In this document: positions 1 to 8,430 of the stretch, one piece after another
How positions within the stretch are numbered: the stretch's first letter is position 1
Layout of the letters: each line of letters starts with the position of its first letter
Source of the DNA: Gammaproteobacteria bacterium
GTDB taxonomy: Bacteria > Pseudomonadota > Gammaproteobacteria > Pseudomonadales > UBA5518
DNA length: 20,648 nucleotides
Direction of reading: 5' to 3'
Assembly (NCBI GenBank): GCA_016705365.1
Contig: JADIYI010000003.1
Coordinates: 1 to 20,648 of the forward strand
The notes under the pieces: generated by a model
Told to the model about the DNA's origin: nothing
The model's database searches: none
Seen by the model: the letters and a program-made list of their open reading frames with translations, nothing else
Translations under genes and position numbers: made by a program

Positions 1-1180
1 CCTACCGGATAACTCTTCCGGTTTTAAAAATTGCGGCAGCAGGGCGGTGATCTCCTGCTCCGTTTTTGCGCGGGGTAGATGCTCGAACACGTGACCGAGA
101 TAGGCCCGAGGTTCGAGCCCATTCGCCTTGGCGCTCTCGATCAAGGAATAGAGCATCGCACTGGCGCGTGCACCGCGCGGGCTGCCCGAGAACAGGAAGC
201 CCTTGCGCCCGATGACGAACGGACGTATCGCGTTCTCGGTCTTGTTGTTATCAATCTCGATGTCCCCGTCTTCGATATAGAGGATCAGCTTCGGCCACAG
301 CCCCAAGGCGTAGTGTACGGCCTTGCCGAGCAGACTCTGGGGCAAGCCTGGGGGCTTTCTGGTCGAGCCAGTGTTTGATCGCCTCGAGCACCGGCTTGGC
401 GTGCTCCTGGCGCAGAGCCCTTTTCTCCCTCGCCGTCAACGCTTTCACCGTGCGCTCGATCTGGTAGAGCTTGCCGATCAGCGCCACCACTTGGTGGGCG
501 GCCGCGGTATTCTTGCGCCCCTGGGTTGCCTCAACGAATTTGCGCCGGCAATGGGCCATGCATGCCGCGTGACCCAGGATCGTTGGCTGTCGGGCCAGGG
601 CGTTATAGCCCGCATAGCCATCGGTCTGTACGTAGGCCTGCCAGTGGGGCGGCGGTGGCGGCCCATCGGGCGGATACAGGAACTGCAAGGGGACCTCGCC
701 GCTGCGGGTCTCGGCGTATTCGTACCAGATCACCGGGGTGTGGGGGGCACCCCCACGGTACACCCACATGAACGACTGCTGCGTATTGTCCCGCCCTGCT
801 TCGCCCAAAACCTGCAGACGGGTCTCGTCGATCTGTACCAACCGTCCGGTGTAGAACAGCTGCTTCATCGCCGCCATCAACGGGCTCAGCGGCCTCTCCA
901 ACTGCGTCACCCATCCGCTCATCGTCTGGCGGCTCAGATCGATCGCCTCCCGGGCAAAGATCGCCTCCTGCCGATACAGTGGCAAACCGTCGACGAACTT
1001 GCTGGTGATCACATCAGCGATCAGCGAGTGATGCGCGATCGATTTCGGGATGATTGTCTGCGGGCGCGGGGCCAGCTTGATGCCCTGCTCGGCACCGGGG
1101 ACCGCATCGTTGACCGGCGCGTACTTCGCCCGTCGGGTCTTGATCACATAATGCTGGCGCGCGATCGTCGCCAGTTGTTC
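1..1180 (-). pseudogene. IS66-family transposase (tnpC-like), 5'-truncated and frameshifted
   Basis: The minus strand encodes the central and C-terminal parts of an IS66-type DDE transposase. Visible landmarks are the first catalytic Asp in QIDETRLQVL, the second in QTDGYAGYNAL, and the third catalytic residue in DNNKTENAIRPFVIGRKG, which lies in a different frame (about 100-250). The frame changes at a run of five G (350-354); with four G the protein would read on as KAPGLPQSLLGKAV. The N-terminal third is missing because the terminal inverted repeat of the neighbouring IS66 element starts at 1181, and an in-frame stop lies just inside that repeat, so only internal start codons (for example GTG at 1147) remain. 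The 3' end is at or beyond the window edge. The sequence differs clearly from the intact tnpC next to it, so this is a different IS66 member, inactivated by the insertion and by the indel. Confidence 0.9.
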
Positions 1181-1202
1181 GTAAGCGTCAGTTTATCCCC
1201 AC
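1181..1202. repeat. Left terminal inverted repeat of IS66 element
   Basis: Starts GTAAGCGTCA, then GTTTATCCCCAC. It pairs with the reverse complement of 3711-3732 at 18 of 22 positions, the first ten perfectly. The tnpC stop codon (1188-1190) lies inside this repeat. Confidence 0.9.
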
Positions 1203-2780
1203 TTGCCCATTCGCTGCGGAATTCTGTGCGCGCACATTCCATGGCAGTAATCGCTCGATGGCCTCATCGGTGATGTCACCGATATTCGGCAACTCCTGGA
1301 GCAGCCGGATCAGATAGTCCGCCGGCTTCAACCCGTTTTCCCTCGCGGTTTCCACTATGCCGTAGAGCATCGCACTGGCTCGTGCACCGCCGGGTGTGTT
1401 CGCGAAAAGCCAAGCCTTTCGTCCGATGACAAATGGCTTGATCGAGCGTTCCGCACGGTTGTTGTCGAGCTCAAGGCGCCCATCGTCAAGAAATCGCTCG
1501 AGCTTGTGGCGCTGATTCATGCAGTACCTCACCGCCTTGCCGAGCTGCGTTTTTGGCAAGGCCTGTGATTGCAGCGTGCCGAGCCACGCGTAGAACTCCT
1601 CCACCACGGGACGGCTGCGCGCGTTACGTGCCGCGTGCCGCTCCTCGGGACTGTGGCTTTTCAGCTCGCGCTCGATCGCAAACAGCCGGTTGCAGTACGC
1701 CAGCCCCTGATGCGCCTTGCCCACGGTGTGACGTTTCGCCGGTGGCAATGCTTGCACCGTCTCATGCCACGCTCTCCTCGCGTGAGCCCAGCAACCCACG
1801 AGCGTCACGTTCTCCAGCGGGTGATACCCCGCATAGCCATCCACGTGCAAATAGCCCCGGAATCCGACAAGAAATGCCTTTGGGTGTTCGCTCGACCGCG
1901 TCTCCTGGTAGTCGTAGAGCACGATCGGCGGTCCGTCGGCGCCACTACTGCGATACAGCCATAGGTAGGACTGGGTTTGCGCCGCGCGCCCGGGTTCCCG
2001 CAACACCTGCAACGTGGTCTCGTCGGCGTGCAGAATAGACCGCCGTCTCAGTTCTTCAGTCAGACGGTCAAACACCGGCTCCAGCAGCAGCGCCACTCTG
2101 ATCATCCACGCCGACATCACTTGCCGCGACAGGCTGATCCCCAACCGCTCGAAGTGCGCCTCCAGGCGATACAGCGGCAACCCGTCAACGAACTTCGCCA
2201 CGATGATGTAGGCGAGCAAGCTCGCCGAGGCATAGCTCTTCGGGATCGGTGGTCTGGGTGCTGGCGCAGTGACGATCACCACCGCATCTCCGGCGTGCTC
2301 GCACTGGCGGCAGCTGTAGACGTGACGGATATGCTCGATGCGCTTGAGTTGTGCCGGAATGAACTGCAGTTCCTCGCGCGACACGGTGCTCATCGCATGC
2401 AGTGGTCCGCCGCAGCACGCGCAGATCTGCTCTTCGGGAGAAAGGGTGTACTCGATCCGCTCGGTCGGCAGGTTCTTTGGCAGGCCTTTGCGCCCGGGCT
2501 TGGTGCGGGTATAGGTGATCGTCTGTTCAGGCATCACCGGCGCAGCGCCACCTTGGGTCAGCTCGGCTTCGTTGAACAGCCACGGCTGCAGCGCACTCTG
2601 TTCGCTCGATGTGCCAAACTGCTTCTCGCGCAGCAGCCGGAACTGCTCCTCGAAGAACGCCACGCGCTCGCTGAGCGCGTCGATCTGCTGGTCCTTCTCA
2701 ACCAGCCACTGATCGCGTTGCGTGATCAGCGCAATCAATCCCTCGCGGGCGTTGGGAAGGGTTTCGAGTGGTGTTGGCAT
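1188..2780 (-). CDS. tnpC: IS66 family transposase TnpC (DDE recombinase)
   Basis: About 530 residues, full length for the family. The order is: N-terminal coiled-coil helix with the usual IS66 leader (about residues 20-65), a zinc-binding region with CACC and CRQC (about 120-162), then the DDE core with Asp in HADETTLQVL, Asp in HVDGYAGYHPL, and Glu in NNRAERSIKPF, followed by the short C-terminal IS66 tail. It catalyses cut and strand transfer of the element. I place the start at the ATG at 2780 (MPTPLETLPNAREG), because the reading frame upstream of it (to 2804) is not family-like; the longer start cannot be excluded. The gene is intact, ends within the terminal repeat, and is separated from tnpB by about 200 bp. 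Confidence 0.93.
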   Translation of the reverse strand: MPTPLETLPNAREGLIALITQRDQWLVEKDQQIDALSERVAFFEEQFRLLREKQFGTSSEQSALQPWLFNEAELTQGGAAPVMPEQTITYTRTKPGRKGLPKNLPTERIEYTLSPEEQICACCGGPLHAMSTVSREELQFIPAQLKRIEHIRHVYSCRQCEHAGDAVVIVTAPAPRPPIPKSYASASLLAYIIVAKFVDGLPLYRLEAHFERLGISLSRQVMSAWMIRVALLLEPVFDRLTEELRRRSILHADETTLQVLREPGRAAQTQSYLWLYRSSGADGPPIVLYDYQETRSSEHPKAFLVGFRGYLHVDGYAGYHPLENVTLVGCWAHARRAWHETVQALPPAKRHTVGKAHQGLAYCNRLFAIERELKSHSPEERHAARNARSRPVVEEFYAWLGTLQSQALPKTQLGKAVRYCMNQRHKLERFLDDGRLELDNNRAERSIKPFVIGRKAWLFANTPGGARASAMLYGIVETARENGLKPADYLIRLLQELPNIGDITDEAIERLLPWNVRAQNSAANGQVGIN

Positions 2781-2979
2781 GGGGCAAATTATAGTGATCA
2801 GCACTCACTTGCAGTACGCAAAATCACGCGACTATCGCCGCGCTTTCCGCTTGAATTTCAGCACTGACAGGTAGCCCGAAATGCGCGTTATTGTCACCGC
2901 AGAATCGCGCTCAACTGAGCCGATCAACACGCCGCAAAAACGCTGCGACAACCTGCACCAGGACGCGATGCTTTCGCGC

Positions 2980-3336
2980 TCAGATCACCACCCGCGCCGA
3001 CACCCCGCGGTGCGCCCGGCACTCCTCCACCCGCAACCCGTCGAGCAGCCAACGCAACTGCCGCGCGCTGAGGCACACCGTGCTCGCCGCCCCTGCATCC
3101 GGCCACTCGAAGCGGCCTCGCTCCAGACGCCGGTAATACAGCCAGAACCCATTGTGGTCCCAATGCAGGATTTTCAATCGGTCACGGCGCCTACCACAAA
3201 AAACAAACCAATGCGGCGAGACCGGATCGAGCTCCAACACCGCACTCACCACGACCGCCAGGCCATCGATCGATTTGCGCATGTCCGTGTACCCGGCGGC
3301 GAGATACACACGGCCGACGCCGTCCGGCGTCAGCAT
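2980..3336 (-). CDS. tnpB: IS66 family accessory protein TnpB (Orf2)
   Basis: 118 residues, the normal length. Signature stretches of the IS66 Orf2 family are visible: YLAAGYTDMRKSIDGLA near the N-terminus, FVFCGRRRDRLKILHWDHNG in the middle and FWLYYRRLERGRFEWP after it. The protein is required for IS66 transposition in studied elements; its biochemical role is not known. Its start overlaps the end of tnpA by 7 bp (3330-3336), which suggests translational coupling. Confidence 0.93.
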   Translation of the reverse strand: MLTPDGVGRVYLAAGYTDMRKSIDGLAVVVSAVLELDPVSPHWFVFCGRRRDRLKILHWDHNGFWLYYRRLERGRFEWPDAGAASTVCLSARQLRWLLDGLRVEECRAHRGVSARVVI

Positions 3337-3653
3337 CTGCTTTCCAGCACACCGAGTACGCGTTGCAGTGTCGCTGCATCGAACTGCACGGCCAGGTCAA
3401 TCATCACGCGTCCGCTGTGCAGGCGTACGCCGCTCCCCGAGACACCCACCGGCGCCGGCTCCTCGAGCAGGCGCACCGGGACCAGGTGTGGGGTAGCGGG
3501 CAGGGTCGCGGTGTTCCGTTGTTTGCGCCGCCAATACACAAAGCCCCTCAACGACAGATCATGCGCCGCGCAGTACGCGCGCTGCGACATGCCGCTGCAT
3601 TGCTGCTCTTCAACGTGTGCCAGCCAGATACGGGCAAGTTCGGTACGGGTCAT
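3330..3653 (-). CDS. tnpA: IS66 family accessory protein TnpA (Orf1)
   Basis: 107 residues. The N-terminal helix-turn-helix-like segment with SQRAYCAAHDLSLRGFVYWR (about residues 24-43) is typical of IS66 Orf1/TnpA proteins, which are thought to bind DNA or regulate. A GGAG sequence lies about 10 nt before the ATG at 3653. It is the first gene of the element, about 60 bp inside the right inverted repeat, and overlaps tnpB. Confidence 0.9.
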   Translation of the reverse strand: MTRTELARIWLAHVEEQQCSGMSQRAYCAAHDLSLRGFVYWRRKQRNTATLPATPHLVPVRLLEEPAPVGVSGSGVRLHSGRVMIDLAVQFDAATLQRVLGVLESRC

Positions 3654-3710
3654 CGGAATTTCTCCAGGAGTGGAGAAAGAATTCTCAGACGGCAGGCGCG
3701 TTAGATGAAG

Positions 3711-3732
3711 GTGTGGTTCAATTGACGCTTAC
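3711..3732. repeat. Right terminal inverted repeat of IS66 element
   Basis: Its reverse complement starts GTAAGCGTCA, then ATTGAACCACAC, matching the left end. The TAA inside GTAAGCG gives an in-frame stop to the interrupted oxidoreductase gene on the minus strand. Confidence 0.9.
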
Positions 3733-4392
3733 TCGAAACCCTCCTGGATATCGTTGCGGAAGGCAATTTTGTCTTCCATTGCCCACACCGCCAATTGCGC
3801 CAGCGCCTCGTCGTTACGGTCGTACAGTCCAGGGCGATGAACCCTTGCATACGCACCCCGCCGGATCACCAGGTTGACCAGGTTGCGGGGCCGACCCGGA
3901 GGCTCTTTCGAATTGGAATGGAAATTGCACCACACAGTACGATACGCCCGTAGTTGGCGATGCCGTTGATGGCAGCCCAATATGCTGCCACCCACATTGT
4001 CGAAGAAAATATCGATGCCATCCGGGCAAAGTTCGAGGCGCTGGTCTACATCCTTTTTGTAATCGATGGCGCCATCCAGACCGGCTTCGTCGATCAACCA
4101 CCGGCATTTCTCTGCCGCCGGCAATACCGATGGTGCGGCAACCTTTGAGTTTTGCAATTTGCGCGGCGACGGAACCGGTAGCACCGGCGGCACCCGACAC
4201 CACCACGGTCTCGCCTTTCCTGGGTTTGCCGATATCCATCAAGCCCCAGAATGCCGTGGTACTACTGACCAATACCTCGCCAGCGGCGTAGTCAGGCTCG
4301 GGCATAGGCCTTCCCTTGACCTCAAAATGAGTCGTGGATACGGTGCCTTTGGGGCGGCTCTTGAGAACCCACTGGCGATTGGTCTGTGCCAT
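3732..4392 (-). pseudogene. MDR-family NADP-dependent oxidoreductase (CurA/PTGR-like), decayed
   Basis: The start MAQTNRQWVLKSRPKG is the hallmark N-terminus of the zinc-independent medium-chain reductases (curcumin/prostaglandin reductase type) that reduce enone double bonds with NADPH. The Rossmann motif GETVVVSGAAGATGSVAAQI is present, then AEKCRWLIDEAGLDGAIDY, IDIFFDNVGG and PRNLVNLVIRR in other frames. Damage: about 100 residues are missing between GEVLV and TTAFWGLMDIG (near 4266); a frameshift lies near 4115; further indels lie around 3910-3985; and the C-terminus stops at NDIQEGFE, where the IS66 end at 3732 cuts the gene and supplies the TAA stop. It lies downstream of the LLM oxidoreductase on the same strand, possibly once an operon. 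Not functional as read. Confidence 0.88.
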
Positions 4393-4610
4393 GCTCTACC
4401 TCATTGCTCAAAGTCGGGGTGATTGAATAACGCAAATCCACTTTCGCACATTTTTGGTGAGTGTGGCGCCGGCCTGGCCGCCCGGCAATATCATGGGCTC
4501 CCGGCCGGGCTGAACCCGCCCACACTGGCCGACAATCGACTGCAGGATATCGTGCTGCCGCTGGAGGCACCTCTTCGTATTTGCGGGTCCAAAAGCAGCA
4601 GCCCTGGCGA
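4393..4610. other. Intergenic stretch between two decayed minus-strand oxidoreductase genes
   Basis: About 218 bp between the start of the MDR gene (4392) and the restored stop of the LLM gene (4611). I see no convincing coding segment; GTTGCGGATAC-like or other clear promoter boxes are not evident. Confidence 0.4.
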
Positions 4611-5442
4611 TCAGCGCCAGAAACCGGCCGCTTGCCGCATCGATTCCAGTTTGATATCCAGATCACCCGCTGGTTTGTGCCTTATCCGCCCAGGGCATCA
4701 GTACCAGACCCCGTATACCCAGATCTTCGAGCCTGCGCAGGTAGTCATCGCCGAGTTTCTCGGCGGCCGCGTTATATTTTGCGCTTTCCCCCGACAGTTC
4801 GTCGAGTGTGCCCAGTAACTCCTCCAACTCCCCGAGTGGATGGTTCATGCCGATCCAGCCGCTGTTGGCCGCCGCGCGCTTGATTGCAATGGGTGAATTG
4901 CCGCCAATGTATATTTCCGGTGGCCTGGCGGGCCGGGGCGAAATGCCCACATCCTTGAACCGGTAGTGTTCGCCCTCGAAGCTGAAAAGGTCGTTGTTCC
5001 ACAGCCCTTTGATGATCTCGATCGACTCGACAAAGCGCGCGCCGCGCGTTTTCGGGTTGTGCCCCAATAGAGCGATCTCGTCCGTGTTCCAGCCAGGAGT
5101 GATGCCCAGTGCAAAGCGGTTCTTGCTCAGGTCCGCCAGCGCCGCCGTCTGCTTCGCCACGGTGAAAGGATCGCGCATGCCCATCACATAGGCATAAGTC
5201 ATGAATCGCAACTCTTCGGTAACAGCGCTCATCACGGCTATGGTGGTTATCGGCTCGATGTTCGGAATCGCCGGGTCGTAGGGGATACCGCGCGTCGGGT
5301 GCCGGCTCTTCTGCGCCTTGGGCAGGGCGACGTGATCAGACAATGCCACTCCGGTGAAGCCCAGTGCCTCGGCCTCGCGGGCAATCGCCTTTACATCATC
5401 GCCGTTGTTGTTTTCGTGCAACCAGGCCAACCAATATTCCAT
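4611..5442 (-). pseudogene. LLM-class (luciferase-like) flavin oxidoreductase, C-terminal frameshift
   Basis: A luciferase-like monooxygenase-family protein (TIM barrel, FMN or F420 dependent) starting MEYWLAWLHENNNGDD at 5442, with GAGAGGA about 10 nt upstream. Family landmarks are LGFTGVALSDHVALPK, FALGITPGWNTDEIALLGHN, IIKGLWNND, and ARPPEIYIGGNSP with the IAIKRAA segment. The frame runs to a TGA at 4663. One base fewer in the GGG at about 4664-4666 restores the family-like tail GDLDIKLESMRQAAGFWR ending at 4611, so a single-base insertion has removed about 17 C-terminal residues. The mutant may still fold. The substrate is unknown; such enzymes often sit in lipid, steroid or terpenoid catabolic regions, which suits the rest of the window. 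Longer upstream starts to 5589 are open but lack family similarity. Confidence 0.8.
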
Positions 5443-5613
5443 CCGGGTTTTCCTCTCATCGGCTGAATGTGCAGTGACCATCATCTGCTCGCGTTGCGCG
5501 CTGCGACTGGCATCTTCCGCTCCTGCGCGCAGTTGGCGCGGACATATTATCGCGCTCTCGGGAATTGGCGTAGGCCGATTTGGCGGCATACCGGCGGGTC
5601 CACAGATGCGCGC

Positions 5614-5757
5614 TCACTGGTAGACATTGGCTTCACGGCCGATCAGCACCTGTGCCAGGCTTGGCTTGCCCGATTCGAAGCTGCGCCTGACGGCCTTCGC
5701 GATCTGTTCCAAATGGTCGCAGAACTCGCCGTGCACGCCGCTGGTTTTCGTCATAAC
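5614..5757 (-). pseudogene. C-terminal fragment of a TPP-dependent (acetolactate-synthase-like) enzyme
   Basis: The minus strand reads GVHGEFCDHLEQIAKAV, then RRSFESGKPSLAQVLIGREA and NVYQ before a TGA at 5614-5616. This is the characteristic tail of thiamine-pyrophosphate enzymes of the acetolactate synthase/oxalyl-CoA decarboxylase type (G-HGEF, then helix, then SGKP-L). A YDEN segment just upstream lies in another frame. All of the N-terminal and central domains, including the cofactor site, are missing: only about 45 residues remain. Upstream it abuts an unrelated ketoacyl-synthase-like head. Family assignment is by recognition of the tail only. Confidence 0.6.
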
Positions 5758-5774
5758 ACCCGATCCAGTGGACA

Positions 5775-5904
5775 GCTATCGCAGCATCGGAAACCAGCCC
5801 TTGTAATTGCTCGGATCGCCACCGGCCCTGGTTATTACGTCCCGTGCCGGGTATGCCCGGGGCAGGTAGGCCCCCGTGCCGAGTATCGCGAGCGGGCCAC
5901 TCAT
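5775..5904 (-). pseudogene. N-terminal fragment of a 3-oxoacyl-ACP synthase III (FabH)-like protein
   Basis: From an ATG at 5904 the minus strand encodes MSGPLAILGTGAYLPRAYPA, then RDVITRAGGDPSNYKGW, typical of the first strand and loop of FabH-like thiolase-fold enzymes. After about 37 residues the similarity ends and a TAG follows shortly. The catalytic Cys-His-Asn region is absent. The fragment is joined to the tail of a TPP enzyme with almost no spacer, so two unrelated genes have been fused by deletion. Confidence 0.55.
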
Positions 5905-6029
5905 CAATCAAGGCATCATTCAACAGTGTTCTACCGCATCTGCGGTCTGCATTGCGGCAGCGAAGCACATCTTCAGAAACCATTTGAGTGGGATGGCCTA
6001 TCACCATCGGCGGCAGCTTCCTGTACGAA
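5905..6029. other. Unassigned stretch between gene fragments
   Basis: About 125 bp. A plus-strand frame reads QGIIQQCSTASAVCIAAAKH, which has a thiolase/ketoacyl-synthase-like look around a Cys, but I cannot assign it. Confidence 0.25.
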
Positions 6030-6535
6030 GATTGGTGCGCGACCAGGTCGATTTCGGTGTGGAGGAGGCCGTACAGCTGGTGGTCGACGGGCGAGGCCTG
6101 ACGGTGCCCGGGCACGAAGAGGGCGTTTCCCTCGGCGGCTGTCTGTTCGACAGGGTCCAGCCGCAAATGCGCATCTACAAGGAGGAGATCTTCGGGCCGG
6201 TGCTATGCGTGGTACGCGTGCGCTCGCAGCAAGAGGCAATGGCGCTGATCGATGCGCACGAGTACGGCAACGGCACCTGCAGCTTCACGCGAGACGGGGA
6301 AGCCGCGCGTTATTTCAGCAACAATATCAAGCTCAGCATGATCGGCGTGAATGTGCCGCTGCCGGTCACCTGCCACAGCTTTGGCGGCTGGAAGCGCTCG
6401 CTGTTTGGTGATCTCTACGCCCATGGCCCGGACTCGGTGCGCTTCTACACGCGCAGGAAAACCATTACCCAGCGCTGGCCGAGTGGCGGGGTGCGCGAGA
6501 AGGCGACGTTCGCGTTTCCGTCGAGCGGGTGTGGT
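6030..6535 (+). pseudogene. mmsA: C-terminal part of methylmalonate-semialdehyde dehydrogenase (CoA-acylating)
   Basis: The plus strand encodes QLVVDGRGLTVPGHEEGV, SLGGCLFDRVQPQMRIYKEE, IFGPVLCVVRV, then HEYGNGTCSFTRDGEAARYF, HSFGGWKRSLFGDLYAHGPD, SVRFYTRRKTITQRWP. This is the C-terminal third of MmsA, which converts methylmalonate or malonate semialdehyde to propionyl- or acetyl-CoA in valine and inositol breakdown. The N-terminal NAD-binding half and the catalytic Cys are missing, a few residues are deleted between NVPLPV and CHSFGGWK, and the normal stop is lost, so the frame stays open into the peroxidase-related gene downstream. Not an active enzyme. Confidence 0.85.
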
Positions 6536-6871
6536 GGGGACCGCGATCAGGGTTCCGAACCGCTGGCGGAAAGTGTGAGGTGCTTGCAAGGGCGAAAGCT
6601 GCCCGCCCACACTGAGCCATCACCCGCTAGCGCAAGGACGCGCAGCCGATGCATGCCCACGGCAGGGGGCGGTGTTGTGCCGAGGTGGGACGCGCAGCGA
6701 ATTCGGGAGCAATATCGGTGCGGAGCCGACGCCAATGGCCGCCGGTGGACGGTCATTTGGGGCAGAGTCGCGATTCGACGTCGTACCGTGACGGCTCACA
6801 ACGGCTTGGATTCGGACAAAGAGGGGCTTCATTCTGCTTATACTTCATGCGTTGCAGTTCAGGAGTTGACC
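6536..6871. other. Non-coding or unrecognised stretch
   Basis: About 335 bp between the mmsA remnant and the next gene. It is open in the same frame as both neighbours, but the encoded sequence is low-information and resembles no family I know. It probably holds the promoter of the gene at 6875. Confidence 0.4.
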
Positions 6872-6874
6872 GTG

Positions 6875-7477
6875 ATGACCCAGCCCGTCAGTCGATATCC
6901 CGTGCCCGCGATCGAATCGATGCCGGAAGATCTGCGCCGGCGCGTTCTCGAGGTGCAGGAGAAGTCGGGATTCGTGCCCAACGTGTTCCTTGCCTTCGCG
7001 CACCGGCCCGACGAATTCCGCGCCTTCTTTGCCTACCACGACGCGGTGATGCTGCGCCCGCCTTCGAGCCCGGAAGGGCTCAGCAAGGGCGAGAAGGAAA
7101 TGATCGTCGTGGCCACCAGCGGCATCAACCAGTGTCTGTACTGCGTGGTGGCGCATGGTGCGATCCTGCGCATCCACGAGAAGTCACCGAAGCTGGCCGA
7201 CCAGGTGGCGGTCAACTACCGCAAGGCCGCGCTCACGCCGCGCCAGACGGCCATGCTCGACTTCGCGATGAAGGTCTGCACCGAATCGGCGGCGATCACC
7301 GAGGCGGACTTCGCCGCGCTGCGCGAACACGGCTTCACCGACGAGGACGCCTGGGACATCGGTGCGATCACCGCGCTGTTCGGCCTGTCCAACCGCATGG
7401 CCAACCTCACGTCGATGCAGCCCAACGACGAGTTCTACCTGATGGGACGAGTGCCCAAGGCCAAGCCGGCGGCCTGA
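6875..7477 (+). CDS. Peroxidase-related enzyme, carboxymuconolactone decarboxylase/AhpD family
   Basis: An intact 200-residue protein starting MTQPVSRYPVPAIESMPEDL. I chose the ATG at 6875 (a GTG one codon earlier is possible) because AGGAG lies at 6861-6865. The AhpD-type redox motif is CLYCVVAHG (Cys87, Cys90, His94), flanked by LSKGEKEMIVVATSGINQ and by LTPRQTAMLDFAMKVC, and the tail reads ALFGLSNRMANLTSMQPNDE. This matches the 'uncharacterised peroxidase-related enzyme' branch of the CMD family, which is thought to reduce (alkyl)hydroperoxides through the vicinal cysteines. Substrate and reductant are unknown. Although the frame is open back to 5876, the upstream part is an mmsA remnant and not a domain of this protein. 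It is one of the few undamaged genes here. Confidence 0.88.
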   Translation: MTQPVSRYPVPAIESMPEDLRRRVLEVQEKSGFVPNVFLAFAHRPDEFRAFFAYHDAVMLRPPSSPEGLSKGEKEMIVVATSGINQCLYCVVAHGAILRIHEKSPKLADQVAVNYRKAALTPRQTAMLDFAMKVCTESAAITEADFAALREHGFTDEDAWDIGAITALFGLSNRMANLTSMQPNDEFYLMGRVPKAKPAA

Positions 7478-7653
7478 ACGGGAGGTGAGGCCAGCCGCCG
7501 TGACCGCGGTTTGCGCGGCGGTGTGCGCCCGATCGACGACCCCATAAAAAACCGCCGGAAACTGACGATCGAAGTGGTCCGAAAAACCATAGCGCTTCGA
7601 CCGAGGCCATTTCCCGATGAAGGATGGCCCGAAAAAATCAGGCGGGTCACTAT
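7478..7653. other. Intergenic region between convergent genes
   Basis: About 175 bp. A GC-rich imperfect inverted repeat (CCGCC ... GGCGG, about 7495-7523) follows the peroxidase-related gene, but no T-tract follows directly, so a terminator is not certain. The base composition shifts toward AT on the right. Confidence 0.35.
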
Positions 7654-8430
7654 GGGAACTCCGGTCAAATAGGTTATTTTGGAACCAAACAAGGGTCCTT
7701 TTTTTGTGCCGGTTTTGCACTCAAATCCTTCATGCCCATCCACAGATAAAATCAGTTCGTTCAGTTCTTCGGGTGAGTAGTTCCTGAAGTTAGAGGCGAT
7801 GCCATCCCAAATGACCAGGATTGGTAAGATCGGGAGCAAATACGTAAAGAGGAAGCGACTGAGTTTGATGGGAGATAATGTGGGAGTGTAAATAGCCAGC
7901 GCGATCGGTGATAAAAGCGTATGCAGATGTGCCATAAAGGAACGGTTTGCCAATTCAAAGACCGCGATCGACGCCCTTTTATTGACCGCATCCTGCAATA
8001 TTCCTCTTGCCTGATCGGGTCTGAAATGGTGAAAGCTGGAGAACAGCGCACGTACACCTTGCAAATATTCCGGCACATCTGTCGCATCAACGGACCGGGA
8101 TTCATAGGCAATCTAACCCCGGGTTTTCTTATGGATTGTTTCAAAGGCAGGTATGTTGGGAAATTTGTCCGTCAGCATGACTTTCACCGCGAGTCCATGA
8201 TCTTGTTTGAATTGATGTTGCAACAATTGATTCGGCCCCGTGCCACCGGAACGCAGATCCACAGTGAGAGTCTGATCGGTTTTTCTCAACACATCAGCCA
8301 GCAGGGCCGTCGCGGGTTGATACAGATCAATACTGAGCATCTGGCTATGGTAAAACTCCGTCATATAGTTTCGCGAACCCTGAGGAAACCAATTAACGTC
8401 TTCAAATTCAATCGCGTGTACTCGTTTCAT
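7654..8430 (-). pseudogene. SAM-dependent methyltransferase-like protein with in-frame amber codon
   Basis: From the ATG at 8430 (AAGGA 8 nt upstream) the protein begins MKRVHAIEFEDVNWFPQGSR, has a degenerate SAM motif I (VDLRSGGTGPN; relatives as I recall them have SGGGGP) and LTDKFPNIPAFETI. A TAG at 8113-8115 interrupts it, and the same frame then continues with RSVDATDVPEYLQGVRALFS, SFHHFRPDQARGILQDAV, a hydrophobic pair of segments (SPIALAIYTP; FLFTYLLPILPILVIWDGIA) and NYSPEELNELI. The join needs no frameshift, so this is a point nonsense mutation or a readthrough codon. The end of similarity is near 7654; the frame stays open to 7435. The region is visibly more AT-rich than its surroundings, suggesting transfer. 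The substrate is unknown. Confidence 0.7.

Larger units (their letters stand above)
1181..3732 (-). mobile_element. Complete IS66-family insertion sequence (tnpA-tnpB-tnpC)
   Basis: A 2552-bp element bounded by 22-bp imperfect inverted repeats that begin GTAAGCGTCA at both ends (18 of 22 positions match), the typical IS66-family terminus. It contains the three canonical genes in order tnpA, tnpB, tnpC on the minus strand, all open. IS66 elements normally make 8-bp target duplications; the flanks here (agttgttc on the left, tcgaaacc on the right) do not match. The left flank is inside another IS66 transposase gene, the right flank is inside an oxidoreductase gene, so the outer sequences were rearranged after insertion, for example by deletion or recombination between copies. 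Confidence 0.92.

Noticed and set aside
251..3163. Long plus-strand open frames opposite the IS66 transposase genes
   Set aside because: They are antisense to clear transposase genes and have arginine/proline-rich, shadow-like composition.
5876..7477. A single long open frame joining the mmsA remnant to the AhpD-like protein, as if a 533-residue fusion
   Set aside because: The middle 120 residues resemble nothing, a ribosome binding site and ATG precede the AhpD-like part, and its relatives begin there. The open frame is a result of the lost mmsA stop.
7435..7653. C-terminal extension of the methyltransferase frame overlapping the AhpD-like gene
   Set aside because: Similarity ends near 7654; the rest is antisense to a well-supported gene and lacks family features.
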